Positions 12,550 to 25,019 of a DNA stretch of 64,000 nt are shown piece by piece. The first letter of the stretch is position 1; each line of letters opens with the position of its first letter. The notes under the pieces are model-generated. The model had not been told where the DNA came from, made no database searches, and was given only the letters and a program-made list of their open reading frames with translations. Position numbers and translations under genes: made by a program. Origin of the DNA: Corythucha ciliata (taxonomy: Eukaryota; Arthropoda; Insecta; Hemiptera; Tingidae); assembly GCA_038030265.1 (NCBI GenBank), contig CM075938.1:53437189-53501188 (forward strand), read 5' to 3'.

Positions 12550-12725
12550 ATAAAATTGATAATTGGCACTGATTTGCAGCTAAAATGGGAGAAAAACGTT
12601 AATTCGTGGTTTTTTGAGGCAACTTCGTGCTGAAATTGAGAAATTGCGCTATTGGGGCAAGTCCCGCGGCTTAAAGCGCGCATTGGCGGTTAAATTTGAT
12701 GGTGAAGCGCTAATTCGTGTGGTTT
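12550..12725. repeat. Family F array, reverse orientation
   Basis: Several diverged copies of the GCTAAAATTGAGAAAAAGCGC-like unit, including GCTGAAATTGAGAAATTGCGC near 12629. This is the reverse complement of the family F arrays at 17.8, 23.5, 43.4 and 63.6 kb. Confidence 0.7.
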
Positions 12726-12839
12726 GTCAAATCGCTTTGAGTATGAGCGGTGACGCTGGTACAGCTCAGCGACGAGGTGCGTGGGATAAAAGTTACTCCT
12801 ACGGCGAATGAGATTCTATGCGCCGTTTGTCGTGGCCCA

Positions 12840-14215
12840 CATGCACAAAAAACAGGTGCAAACTTGCAATTCTCAAATATTTCGCCCCAAAACTTGAATT
12901 TTCTCTTAAATTAACTGACGTATTAATCGTCATCTAAGCTGAGTATCTCTTTAAATTGTTTGCTCTAATTTGTTAAGCACTTATTTTGAATGGAAATAAG
13001 CAAATACTTAGCCTCAATGACGACTATGAATACGGGCCTATAACAAAAAGACCCAAAACTTGCAATGCCGCTCAAATAAAGACCCGAAACTAGCCATTGT
13101 GAGGATAATTATCCAGAAACTTCCAATTTCATGAGTCTACTCGTCAGGCTTTGAGCACTTCTCGGTCTGGTTTCTACGACTTGAAAAAAAAAAAAAATTA
13201 AAAAATATAGGCCTCTTAACTATCAACTTTGGTTATGGTTTGAAGCTATGTTGCACGCTGGTTGTTTAATAACATTTATGTGGTGTGTTGGTTATGTTTT
13301 CAAAAATCCAGCATGCAATATAGCTTCAAACATTGCATCGTGTGAACAGGGCTTTAATTTTAAAATTTCAATTTCACGGATATCCATCCAGGAAATATGT
13401 ACTTTCGCTCACATTAGGACCCAAACTTGCCAACCCTCAAAATATTTAACTCTAAACGTTGCATTTATGCACGGCTTGACGGCTATTCCTCAGGCTATGA
13501 GGACGGTTAGCCCAGGGTCTATAGGCTCACTAAAAAATTAAAGGCCCAGAAACCTGAAATTTCGCGTAAATGAAGGCCTGAAACTTCCAATATCCTGGAT
13601 ACTTTGCTCTAACATGTTGCAATTTTGCTGATATTTGCCAGACATTGCGGGCGTTGTGGTCGAGATCGGGTATAGTCAGGGTACCGTGGTCACTTAAGAA
13701 AAACCGTAACTTGCAATTTCGCGGATATTTAGACAAGAAACTTGCAATTTTGCGGATTTTCAACTTCACAACAAATTTGGTTATTGACTGAGTAATCTGC
13801 TAATACATGAACTATGCACGTAAAAATTCAATGCCACGTGAACTGTAATCACGGTCAAAAGCAAAATTATTGCTTTACGATTCCATTGCCCCCCCCCCCT
13901 CGAAAATAGTAATTTTGTGGCTTTGAAGTTTCGCGACCATTTAGCCCAAAACTTGCATTTCAAGGATGTTTATAGCCTATAAAATCTTGCTATTTCGTGG
14001 CTATTGATCCATCGAATCTCGACTCTATTGACGCAGCTTGCAATTTTTGCGGCTGTTCAGACCCGAAACTGCGGCACTAGCCCATTCAATGGCTATTAAG
14101 CCCTGATTTTTTGCTGTTTCGTGATTATTTTACGTCCTGAGAATAGTAATTTCATTGATTGCTATACCCTCCGAAATATGTTCACTGACCACATCGTCTG
14201 AATAGGCACAGGGTT
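12840..14215. repeat. Family E array (ACTTGCAATTTCGCGGATAT-like, about 30 bp)
   Basis: Repeated AACTTGCAATTT, CGCGGATATTTAG and CCCGAAACTTGCAA words in the same orientation with strong divergence, interrupted by an A tract at 13184-13198. The same family is forward at 22.9-23.5 kb and reversed at 31.7-32.5 and 48.5-49.1 kb. Confidence 0.8.
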
Positions 14216-15846
14216 CAGACACTAAATTTTCCGCGGTTTGCTGGTTCCATGAGCAAAGATTTGTTCACAAGTATAGTATGGACAGCTGCCCTCTCTTGCC
14301 CAGTCTTGCATACGCCCTTGGCCCTTGTATGCATCAGTATGGAAACTTGGGGGTTTTACTTTTTCTTTTTTTTTTTTCATTCTTTTTTTTTTTTTTTTTT
14401 TTCATTCATATTCATGAAGCCCTTCTAAAGTTACAGCAGTTTTTTGAAAGTACATACTCCTTTTTAGGGTCCTTTTGAGTATACCATTGGACCAGAAAAC
14501 TATAAAGCAGTACCGTTCTTCGTCGTTCGTCCTTCGGTGCATTTAGTGACGACGTTCAAAATGTTTAGCCTTGGTGATAGCCAACCATTTATGCTGGATA
14601 AACAGTGCATGTTTTTCTGCGCTTTAATGGTGACACGTTTTCCTATTATTTTTCTTTCTTGCCTCATTATTTATATTTTCCCATTATTTTGACTGTTGGA
14701 ATGAAGGTTTTCCCATTTTCCTCCTTGGGAGTATAGAATCATCTTTACATACCAAATAAAGTTCGTTCCAGGCCCTAAAATGAGTGATAGGGGTGCCTTC
14801 GAAGCGACGCGCCTCATCAGCTCGCACCTTTTCAGAAAAATATCCAATTACCGGGCAAATTTTTAGAGCTCTCCCCACTCCCTTTCCTATATTTCACTCT
14901 CATACTGTTTTTTCGACTTTTGCCCGTCACCCCATCATCCCTCTTTGCAAACACACATGCTCACTTCCAAATCCATAAATTTTCTCCCCCAAACAGATGA
15001 TTGCATCCTTCAAAAACCTTCCACCGCGAGGCCTTATGTGGCGGTGACGTTATTATGGAAAGGGGGTTGGGGGGATGGTGCTAAAAAAAAAGACACAAAA
15101 AACTAAAGACTAAAGAGAGAGGAAGTCCACGTGAGGTCAATTACTGACACCCGCACCACACTGTTACGAGCCCCAAAAATGCTCCGACCTTTTGCGACCC
15201 CCTTTGAATGATCCCCCTGAAGAAGTCAAACTTTGCCGGCTTCCGTGCGGGTTGGAAAAAAAAAACGTTTAAAAAAGAGGTTGATGGGTAGGGGAAAAAA
15301 GGGACAAAAAAAAAAAAAAAACTCGAGCAGGTCTCCTTTTCATTCATCATGACATGAGGTTCCACATTCCTTTTTGGAGTCCTTTGGAGAAAGCCCTGCG
15401 GCTAAAGCTAACCGATTAGCCCATTTTATTGGAGCATTCTTGGAAAATTTGACTGATTTTTTAAAACCTTTTCTCTGCTATTAAACAACTGGAGTCCGTT
15501 CATTGACTTCGGACACCTCATGCTGTACAACAAAAAAAAAAAAAAAAAGAAAAAGAAGAAAAAAGCTATCAAATGGTACACATCTTGTAAACAACTTAAA
15601 GCGAAAAGAAGTCAAGAACTAATATGAATATAATGGCAAACAATATCTTTCTATAAAGAAAAAAATTTATTCGTTAAAAGCATAAAGAGGAATTTGAGGA
15701 ACAAAGTTGACTGGCCTATAATGTGAGATGGTAATCCAGAAAAAAAGTTTATTTTTAACAGGAGGCAACATTATTATTGTTTTTATTTCCTCAATATTTT
15801 TCTTTGGAACTCGGAAGGACTATTTTTTTTCTTGTGAAGAAGGGAA

Positions 15847-15894
<48 letters not shown>

Positions 15895-17785
15895 TCAGTA
15901 CATTTCCAGTTGAAGCGATAAAAGCTATTTGGAAGAAAAAATAGGTACAGCGAAAGGGGCGGAAACAGAAACCATTTTAATCCTACGAACGAAGGGGGTG
16001 AATTAATTGGTCGGAGTCACCCCTTTACCCCTACACCCCATTGAAGTTGCCCACTGGCAGGATCCAATAATGGGGGTAGACTTCTTTTTTCCGTGAAACA
16101 GTATTTATCGCGACTGTTAATATCCCCAACTGTGGCCCCCAAACTTTTTTTCTCTCTCTCACTCTTTCCTCCTACTTTTTCTTCTCCTCTAGAAAAGACG
16201 TAAGAGAATGAATCTCCGACAGAAGTGTCGATTGCTTTAGAAAGAAATTTCGATGCTGAGGACACGGAGGAAAACCCCTTTTACTTCAACAGCTCTACTG
16301 CTTAATGGCGTTTTTGTTACTTTGCCCTTTTATCCAACTTGTTTCACATCTTATATCTGAAAAGAACTTGAGAAGTGAAGTGTTTCAAGTACAGCTGATG
16401 GTTTCTTACTGTTTTTCCAGTACACGCTATCAATTTTTCTCCCTTCACTTTCGCTTGAATTTAAAGGAAAAAAAAAATCAGACAAACGACCAAAAAGGCT
16501 CCCCTGCGAACCAATTCGACCGCATCTGTCCTCAATAAATCAGCTCTAACCCATTTTACAAAAATTTAACTCCCAAAGAAAAATTTAAGCTTCTTTTTCC
16601 CCGTTTTTCTCCCCGGATTTTATCATGACAATGCCTCGGTCATTACTGGTCAACCCATTGTCTGCCCTTTGACTCGTATAAATGACCCTTGGCCTTCCCA
16701 ACTGTTCCATTGCAACACAACACTGACCTTTTTTTCCTCTCCGATCTCTTTTATTTCCGCAAATTCGGGGTTCCGATCTCTAACCTAAGGGGTCGAACTG
16801 AGCTTTGTTCAATGTAATTTATTGTGATCTTTGCATTGTTATCGAACTGGCGGACACTTCACACTTTCGGAACTTTGGGCTAGACCTTTTAATAGGGGTC
16901 TAAGTTCACAGGGCTCGTCCCTACGTGTATGCATGCAAAAGGACCCCGACGTAAAATAGTGTATTCGACACAATTCTATTTACGATTCTCACCCTTCGGG
17001 GTTAAGTGAGCCTATGAGTTCATCGAAGCATGAACATTTGTACAACCACCTAATAATCTTACTATTCTTACTAGAAAGCTCTGGTTCAAGAAACAAAATT
17101 TCATTGTTAGTCTAATCCGAGCTTCTTTTTTTTTACAACGATTTTCAAAAATAAATTCCTGATGACCGTTGAAAATGAAAATTCCCTTCCATTACAACCT
17201 TTTTTAAAATGAGTTTACCGTGGGATTTGATCTCCCAAACCGAGTGCGCACCATGAATGTGAGGGTGTGTGTTTGTCGGTGTGGACACAGTAATCAATAG
17301 CCCCCTCCCCCTTCACCTCACCCACACTCCCTCGCGTCCTTTTCATCCATAAGAAATAAATGACCGCTGTCCAGTCGAAAAAGAAGAGAGTTTGAGGGAT
17401 GAGGCTATTACGGTCACGTGCAACCCACTATACTCGGCCATCTTTTCCTTTAATTATATATCCAAAATGAAAAGCGAAAAACCTATCAAAATGGGGTGGT
17501 TGGATGAATGGTGGGAAAGGGGTGCTCTCGATGAGCTTTGATAAATGTTTAAATAAACAAATAATACCGCGAGGAACGTTTGGCTCAATTTATCTCGTTC
17601 TTAATGAACGTTATTTAATGAAAATACCCCGCGAGCCAAAAGATCAACAGTGTCCAATGAGGTGATTTTAAGCCCTGTTTTTACGTTTTCTACGAAAAAA
17701 AAATCTATAAGAACGTGGCTTGAATGCTCGAAACTTACAAATTAATGATTCAAGACTCCTACGCGTGGACAAACTCGATAAAACA
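14216..17785. other. Non-coding, homopolymer-rich, no gene seen
   Basis: AT-rich sequence with T/A tracts at 14382-14402, 15307-15321, 15531-15548 and the 42-base T tract at 15851-15892. ORFs here are short and low complexity. Confidence 0.6.
15851..15892. repeat. Poly(T) tract, 42 bases
   Basis: The longest homopolymer in the window, an uninterrupted run of T. Confidence 0.95.
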
Positions 17786-17789
17786 TGAA

Positions 17790-18250
17790 TATACGTATTT
17801 TCTCAATTTTAACCGAAATTGACCGCTTTTTCTTAGTTTCTACCTGTGAAATGGTCTCCATAAATTGAGAGTTCTCAATTTTTGCCCCATCATGGAACCT
17901 TAATCGCAAGAAACCGCGAATCGGGGCTTATACGCCCAATTTAAGCCACGAATGAGAATTTTATCTGCGTGGGACCGCGACCTTTCCCCAATTGCATGTT
18001 AATGCTCTTTCTGAATGTACGCACTGGTAGCTACAGAAACTCTGGAGATTAGCGATTTTTCTCAATTTTATCCGCGTGAAACTTCCCCCTATAATGTCTC
18101 GAATTAGCACTGTTCTCAATTTCAGCCGTTGATTTGCAACCATTGTAGAATAGGAAATAAGCGCTTTTGTGTTAAGTTGCGGCCAGATAACCCGAATTGG
18201 CGTTTTTCTTAATGTTAGCCGTGAATGGCCCTTTTTTCTCACTCTACTTC
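17790..18250. repeat. Family F array, forward
   Basis: Diverged copies of AATTAGCGCTTTTTCTCAAT followed by TTTAGCCGCG-like words, about 30 bp apart or multiples of that. Confidence 0.75.
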
Positions 18251-18539
18251 GTTAAAAACAAAAAAAAAAAAGTTAGGGAAGGGTTCCCTAAAAACAGTGC
18301 AGCGCACGCTGTAGGACCTCGATGGGCTACCCTGAAGTCGATGAAATGGACCAAAATCGTAACGACAAAGGAAAAATGTTCTATTTTTAGCCCATTTTGA
18401 AGATGCACTATTGAGGGCTCCTCGTGGCCTGTTGTTTCAAGGCCTGAAGCCGGCTGTATTCCGCAATTGAAGATTGTCAGAGGGGCTCATAAACCGCGAC
18501 GGGCTCAAAAGCCAAACACCTTGAAAAAATTACCCTCCG

Positions 18540-19780
18540 AGACGCTTACCGAGCGACTTTTGCTCACAAAAATGCAAAATTGGATAAAATTCCGTGTCTT
18601 AGGAACGAAAATTGACTTTTTAAAACAAAACTTCTTGGGTTTCAGCCTTTCAAAGGAAAATATCGTGGGTTTTACTATTTCACAAACAAAATTTCGTGGG
18701 TTTGACTCCTTTAAAATCCAATGTCGGGGACTTTTACTGCGCCAAAACCCAAATTTCGTGGCTCTAGCTTTTTTAAAAGTCAGTTTCGTTGGTTCGGTTA
18801 GTTCAAAAACTATAGAGTAGCGAAAAACGAGGCCGATGAAAAAAACAAATTTCGTGATTTTAACTCTATCAAATCACAATTTTACCGCCGATTTTCGCTC
18901 TTCCATTACCAAATGTCGCGGATTTAGCTCCTTCGAAACCCAATGTCACTAGTTTTTGCTATTTCATAAATCAATTTCACCTATTATAAAATCATTTAGT
19001 TCTTGGCATTAGCTCTTATTTCCTAAAGCAGTTTTGCTGGTTTGGCTTATTCGAAAGATTGACTTGCAATAACCAAATTTCATGGGTTTGGCTCTTTGAT
19101 ACCCCGATTACACGGATTTTACTTTTTCAATCTCGAATTTCGGGCATTTCCACTTTGTTAAAACCCAAATTTCATGGCTTTAGCTCTTTAAAAAAAAATA
19201 GTTTCGCAGGTTCGGCGAATTAAAAAAACTAAGTTGGCAAAAAACGAACGATTTCGCGCGTTTTTTAGCTAATTGAAAAGGCTTTCGTGACTTCGGCTCT
19301 TTCAAAGCCGACTTTTTTCACAATTGCGGCTCTTCCATTTCACGCTTTCGTTTTTTTTTGGAGAAACCATGCATATCTCTTCGTTTTGACTCTTTTGCTC
19401 CTTCCCCTCCTCTTTAGGTTCTCTTGGCTAATTCGAAGAATAATTTGGCGCATTCAAAAACTTAACTTATGGATTTTGGATCTTTCGTCCAAAATTTAGC
19501 GGATTTTTGAGTGAATTTTGCATCTTCAAACCCCAATTTTACGGATTTTCACTCGTCGTAGGTCGTGGTTCTTACTAAAACCAACTTGGTTTCGACGAAT
19601 TATGACTGTTTCATAATTCAAATTTCGCGACTCTTGAAAAACACATTTTCAAGGATTTAGCTCTTTCAAAACCGAATTCCACAGATTTTGGGTCATATAG
19701 GAAACCTAATTTAGCGGGTGTGAGCACTACAAAATCAATTTTTGCGGTTTTACTTCTGTCAATAATCCGCAGACTGCAAT
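18540..19780. repeat. Family G array, forward (AATTTCGTGGGTTTGGCTCT-like)
   Basis: About 30-bp units containing AATTTCGTGG, TTTAGCTCTTTCAAAA and AACCCAA words. This is the longest array of family G in the window. Copies differ at many positions, so it is old or has diverged rapidly. Confidence 0.85.
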
Positions 19781-19789
19781 AAAGATTAT

Positions 19790-22030
19790 GAAAATATAAT
19801 CATTTCGTCACGAAATATGGAATTGTTTCCTGGGGCTCATGGCCAGGATCTGTTTACGAAAATTAATAGGTATACATATGATCCAATTTTAAAAATGTAA
19901 AGAACGAAACCCGTGGAAAAATTAATTCCGCGATTATTTTTCCCGGGATGCGGGATACAACTAGCCAAACCAAAAGTTATGCTTTTTAAATGTCGCCGTC
20001 CACTAGCATGGACAAAGTTTGGTGTTGTTCCCTCGAAGGACCATGTGCCTGCCGCTGATCTTATATTCAGCGAGATCAGGTTGCACTTATCGTCAAGCTC
20101 ACTCCAAAACATCCTGGGTGAGGGTGAACGGTGGCGGTGTCTTTAGGTATAAAAATCTTTATTGGGAACTTGGGAAGTCCCAACTCGGCTTCTCACCCCC
20201 TTAATGTCCAAGTCAAATTCCGACTATATAGGGGGAGTGAAATGGGTTTCACCATTTTTGTTAATGTTAGAAACTTGATTAAATGTCGTCAGAAATAGCG
20301 CGTGGGAGGAGAATCCAACGCTCGTAAAAGAACCATGATTCTTTCGCCAATGGGTGAAATGAGGGGGGGGGGATAAGAGAGGATTCACGTTCAATTTCCC
20401 GCTGAAAGGCTTCCGCTCTCTTCTCCCGTCCATCTACTTAACAGAATTTCGTTTTAATCCGAGCAATGGAGCGTACTTTGTTCTAGTGAGGAAATCAATT
20501 GCTGAATTATTCATCGGAAAACGCACCCCTCAAGCTTCAGATGTAACTGATCTTTAAAAATTACTTGACAAGAGAGCGTTGAATGTTGAAACTATTCAAG
20601 TTGTATTAGCCTCAACGGTTTTCTTAGCTCTATGGTTTTTTATAAAATGCTACCTGCATACCTGTACGCAACCAACCCCTTTTTTTACGCGAACCTTTTT
20701 TCTCCCCCGAGGACTGTAAGAAAAATCCTCCACCCTCACAAACACACCAAACAGTTTGATGGATGACTCAGCTTTTTCTCACGCGGGACGGGTTCCTTTT
20801 TAAAAAATAAATTTCGCCCATGATCTTTGGGGTCACAGAAATTTGTTGTCTTTCTTTGTCTCTTTTAAAAAAGTTATAGATCGACCTGAAGGAGGAAGAT
20901 GGTTTGTTATAGAAAAAAAAGATACGCATGATAAAAAAAACAGTAGTCCTCAGGCTCATAAGTGAATGTCAAGGTTTGAAAAAGGGAAATTTATTGGTTG
21001 CACATTTTTTCTTCTCTATTTCTCTCTCACTCACACATACACTTTCCTATAGGCTTTTTGGAATAATGGGAAAAGAGGGTTCCTTTTTATGTACGGGTGT
21101 GTGGGTGGGTGGAAAAAGTTCATGAGGCGCATTACAAAGAAGTAGCCCACAACGATATCCCCACCGTACCAACCCTGACGTCGCAAGAGGACCTTTTCTT
21201 TTCGGAGGATCTTTAACTGGACGAGTCACATAAAATACGATTAATTTATACGAGGGTCAAGATTTTTACAATACCTAACAATAAAGATAAAGAAACAGCC
21301 TTTTGTTTTGAGTCGTCTTGGCGGGAGATTCTCGGGTGGGCGAAAAGGAAAAGGTATTATAAATTATTTTTCAATAAAAGAACAAGTGATTTCAAGTTTA
21401 GGGTTTCAGCTGAGGAAGCACTGGGAAAAGTGAAGGAGCCAGTAAAAAGAAAAGGAAGAAAAAAAGGATAAATAATATAAAAAAAAAAAAAATTCAAGAA
21501 ATGCCAGGGATGGGGCGTGCGTGGATTTGGTGACACCCCCGGAGGCCGAGGATCAATACGAGCCCCCCAGCACTTTCCTCCAATCAAATACCCGGTTAAA
21601 AAAGAAGGGCCCCTTTTTCCTCCTTTCTCCGTTGCTGCACAACTCCCAAACTCACTCCTTTCCACCCATACGAGTCGGCACACTGCCTTTTTCTCTCTTT
21701 TCTTTTGTATATAACCCTCTCACACTCGCGCTTTAAAAATCCCTTCAGGTGAGGGTTCTGTAAGTTTTCCTATCACAAGAAGGGCGATATCGATAAAAGT
21801 TGAAAGGTTTAGAGGGGGTAGGGGGTAGAAGGAGTCCACTTAAGAATGTGACTTTTCAAAGTCATTCTTAATTTTCTATTTCTATTTCATTCGCGACGTT
21901 GGTCCAGGTGCTGAATGGAGAATGCCTCTGCCCCCCCCCTCCCGGCATAATACTTTACCGTATCGAATTTTCAGGCTAATATACTGTTTGATTACACCGT
22001 CGTCTAGCCGCAGAAAAGACGTTATTGACT
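19790..22030. other. Non-coding, no gene seen
   Basis: AT-rich DNA with G/C runs (20364-20372, 21930-21938). Translated ORFs lack domains. Confidence 0.6.
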
Positions 22031-22034
22031 GTAG

Positions 22035-22660
22035 TTAATAAATTTTATTAGAATTAGCGTTTTTTCTCAATTTTAGTCCAAAAGTTGTATATCGAGATAC
22101 GTGTGAATTCACGCGTTTCCTCAATATTAGCCCCGAATGAGCGCTTTTTCGTGTTGGATAATTATAAAAACTGTTTCACGGAGTTTGTTCATTCGAACCC
22201 TATTTCGTGGGGATGGCTCGCTTAAAAACAAAATTGCGCGGAATGGGCTCATTTTGTGAGTCATGTTTGCCCTTAAAAATGTAAGGTTTCGCCACGCAGA
22301 ACGCAAACTCACTGCGCGGACCAGTTCCCCCTCACCACGCAAAAAAACAATCCGCTAAGGGGCCACATTTTCCCAGCTCAACCCCGCCCATTAGCTCTGC
22401 CCCGGCCCATCGCATACCTACACAAACAATTTTTTTACGGTTTTGCTCAAAAAACGAATTTTCAACGTTCAACTTCTTCAATAATGAAATTTCGCTGAGT
22501 TGGCTCTTTCAAACCCAATCTTGTGGGACCAATGTTCCCGAAATAACTAAAATTCTGTGGATTGGCTCGTTGAAAACCAAATTTTCGTGGGGCTGGCTCA
22601 CACCCAAAAGACAAATTTCGCGCTTTAAACCATTCAAAATTTAGTTTGTAGGTACCCGCG
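22035..22660. repeat. Mixed family F then G array
   Basis: Short family F block (about 22,050-22,150) followed by family G units (AATTTCGTGGGGCTGGCTC-like). This shows that the families occur as adjoining modules. Confidence 0.65.
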
Positions 22661-22904
22661 GATAGATATACATAGTATGATTCGTGGCCAATATATTTTC
22701 CGTGGAATTCTCGGAGGGTGCACTTTTCGTCTTGTTGGTGGAGTGTGGGGGTGGGGGGCTGTTGATGTGCCCTTCAGCTTCGGGGTGGATGGGAAGCCCT
22801 ATGCGGAGGTGGCATGAAATATAAAGCTCCACCCCATCCCACTCTTGTAACTTGAAAATCCTTCGTTCGCGTCGGATCAATCCAGAAATCCAATCATGCC
22901 AGGA

Positions 22905-23465
22905 TATAATCAATTTCGCGGATTTTTAGCCCCGAAATCATCTTGTAATTTCGTTGAAACTAAGAGTTCGAACTATATCGCCGCAAAAATTCCGACTTCT
23001 CGGATATTTGCCAAGAAAAATGTGACAATTTTCAGGCCTTAAGAGCTGTCGAGGCTTACAAACTAACAATTTTGCAAAACTAAAAAAACGACTCTTGCAA
23101 TTTCGCAAAAATAAAGAGCAGAAACTTGTAATTTCGCGGATATTTTTGGAACCCTAATTTACAATTTCGCAGATTTCTAGCTCCGAGTGCTGTAATTTCG
23201 TTGCTATATCTTGCCAGGCTGTGTTTTCAGTGCTGGCTTTCATTCGCGGCATCCTCGCGGCCGCTAGAATAAAATCCCAAAATTGGTAATTTTGCATAAA
23301 TGAAAACGTGAAACTTGCGCAATATCGCCAGGAAAAGTTCAATTTCGTGAATAACTTCGTTCAAAGTCGTGACAGCGGCTAGCCACTAAATAAATCAACC
23401 CCGAAACTTGATGCTTCGTGAAAATTAAGACTGGAAACTAGTCATTTACCGGGTATTTAGCACCA
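22905..23465. repeat. Family E array, forward
   Basis: AACTTGTAATTTCGCGGATATTT-like units repeat with the same orientation as at 12.8-14.2 kb. Confidence 0.8.
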
Positions 23466-23479
23466 TTATGATGTCATTT

Positions 23480-23765
23480 TGCGGCTGTTTCTCGCGCTTT
23501 CCCTCGATTTTAGCTGTGAATCAGCGCTTTTTTTCAATTTGTCCGCAAATGAGCGATTTTCACAATTTAAGCTGCAAATTGGCGATTTTTGCACTTCCAG
23601 CATTGAATTAGCGCTTCTTCTCAATTAAAGGCATGAATTAGCGTTTTTTCTTTATTTTAGCAGCGGACTTGACTCACGAGGAGCACATTGGCGCTTTTCA
23701 AAATTTCAGCCGCGAATTAGCTACTTTTTATCACTTTTATTAATGAATTAGCTCCTTTTCTCTTC
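23480..23765. repeat. Family F array, forward
   Basis: Repeated AATTAGCGCTTTTTCTCAAT-like words with ATTTTAGCAGCG links, ending next to a MITE at 23,781. Confidence 0.8.
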
Positions 23766-23780
23766 GTCAGGGTATTAGGA

Positions 23781-23955
23781 GCAGTGACTAAAGAAAAGAG
23801 CTAAGAGGAGAGCACCTAGGCTGATAAAGAGAGCCTAGAAATTTCGCCACTTTCCTAATCTCCCACGTAGCTTTGAAAGAAACATTTCCATTGAAAACAA
23901 ATATGTAAATTTTCTCCGCTATGCTCTCCTCGCAGCTTACTTCTTTAGTCACCGC
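23781..23955. mobile_element. MITE-like inverted-repeat element, 175 bp
   Basis: Left end GCAGTGACTAAAGAA and right end TTCTTTAGTCACCGC form a TIR with one mismatch. The similarity continues inward through AAGCT and GAGGAGAGCA for about 35 bp per arm. Target duplication is not obvious. Confidence 0.75.
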
Positions 23956-23966
23956 TTTTACATAAA

Positions 23967-24095
23967 CATACCTTAGGACGCCTTTACATGCAAGCTTTAA
24001 AAAGCTGAGCTGTAGGCTTCAACCAATCGGAGTGCTCCGCGCTGTGTACTTGGAGCGCTCTGATTGTTTGAAGCGGTGTGAAGGCGGCTTAAGTC
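23967..24095. mobile_element. Palindromic MITE, about 125 bp
   Basis: The core arms GCTTCAACCAATCGGAGTGC and the complement of GAGCGCTCTGATTGTTTGAAGC pair at about 20 of 23 positions around a 13-nt loop. The outer ends (TTAGGACGCCTTTACA and GTGTGAAGGCGGCTTAAG) are also roughly complementary. The CCAATCRGAGCGCTCC-type core is typical of insect palindromic MITEs. Confidence 0.65.
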
Positions 24096-24104
24096 TCGAA
24101 GTTA

Positions 24105-24990
24105 CGTCAAAAAACCAAATGACAGATTTTAACATTTATTTGACAGTTTATAGGGCGAAATTGACAGTTTTGTACGATGAAATAGACAGTTTCCAGCATT
24201 CAACTGTTTCCGGTGAAGGGTCTTAGAAACCGTCAGTTTCCGAAATCCGTTGACAGTTTCTAGGACGAAACTGGAAGATTCCAGCACTTTTAGAATAATA
24301 TCAATAGTTTTAACGACGAAATTGACAGTTTTGAAAGACGAACTTGACCTTCATAGGATGAAATTGACAGTTTCATGGACGAACTTTACAGTTTGGTGGA
24401 CAAAATTGACAGTCGAAATCGATAGTTTCCACTGGAAATTTACAGTTCCGCCTAGGACGAAATTGACAGTTTCTGGGACAGGATTGACAGTTTGATTAAT
24501 ATTTTATTTTTATAGAGTTTTGGCTTAATGCTTCTTCTACTTCTTCGTTTTCTGAGCTTTCTTCTCAGAAGTTTTAGAAGAATCAATAAGTCAAAATTCT
24601 AAAAATAAAAGATTAATGAAGTTGCATAGCTTTAAAACTAATAATATTTTAACATTGACAGTTGTTTACGATGACGAAGTTGACAGTTTCTGGGGCAAAA
24701 TTGAGTTTTCGGGCCGAAATTGACAGTTTACACGACATTGTTGTGAGAGTCATTAGTTCTCCACTGTTTCAGGTGATTGGGCTCAAAAACCCCATGTTAT
24801 AAGCCCGAATGGTCTGATGCTGAATCTCGGAATCAAGTTTTGTTTTCATTCGTTATGTAGGAGGAAATCATGTCAAAACTGTCAGTTTCTGGGACAAAAT
24901 TGTGAGTTTTTTAAAACGAAATTGACAATTTTAAGGACGAAATGGACTGTTCGAGTGAATTTGACACTTACCAATGGAGGGAGGGGGTAA
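24105..24990. repeat. Family C array (CGAAATTGACAGTTTC, about 20-25 bp)
   Basis: The words GACGAAATTGACAGTTT and TTTCTGGGACAAAATTGACAG repeat from 24,110 to 24,500 and again from 24,650 to 24,980. The two blocks are split by about 150 bp of unrelated AT-rich sequence. This family was seen only here. Confidence 0.85.
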
Positions 24991-25019
24991 GGAAATCCAT
25001 AGTCTTAAACCCGAATTCT

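Noticed and set aside
18467..18820. 117-codon ORF
   Set aside because: It is a translation of family G repeat units; the repeated FRG/VGF words come from the DNA periodicity.
24250..24495. 81-codon ORF with repeated KLTV
   Set aside because: The repeated peptide is the family C DNA unit read through; not a protein repeat gene.
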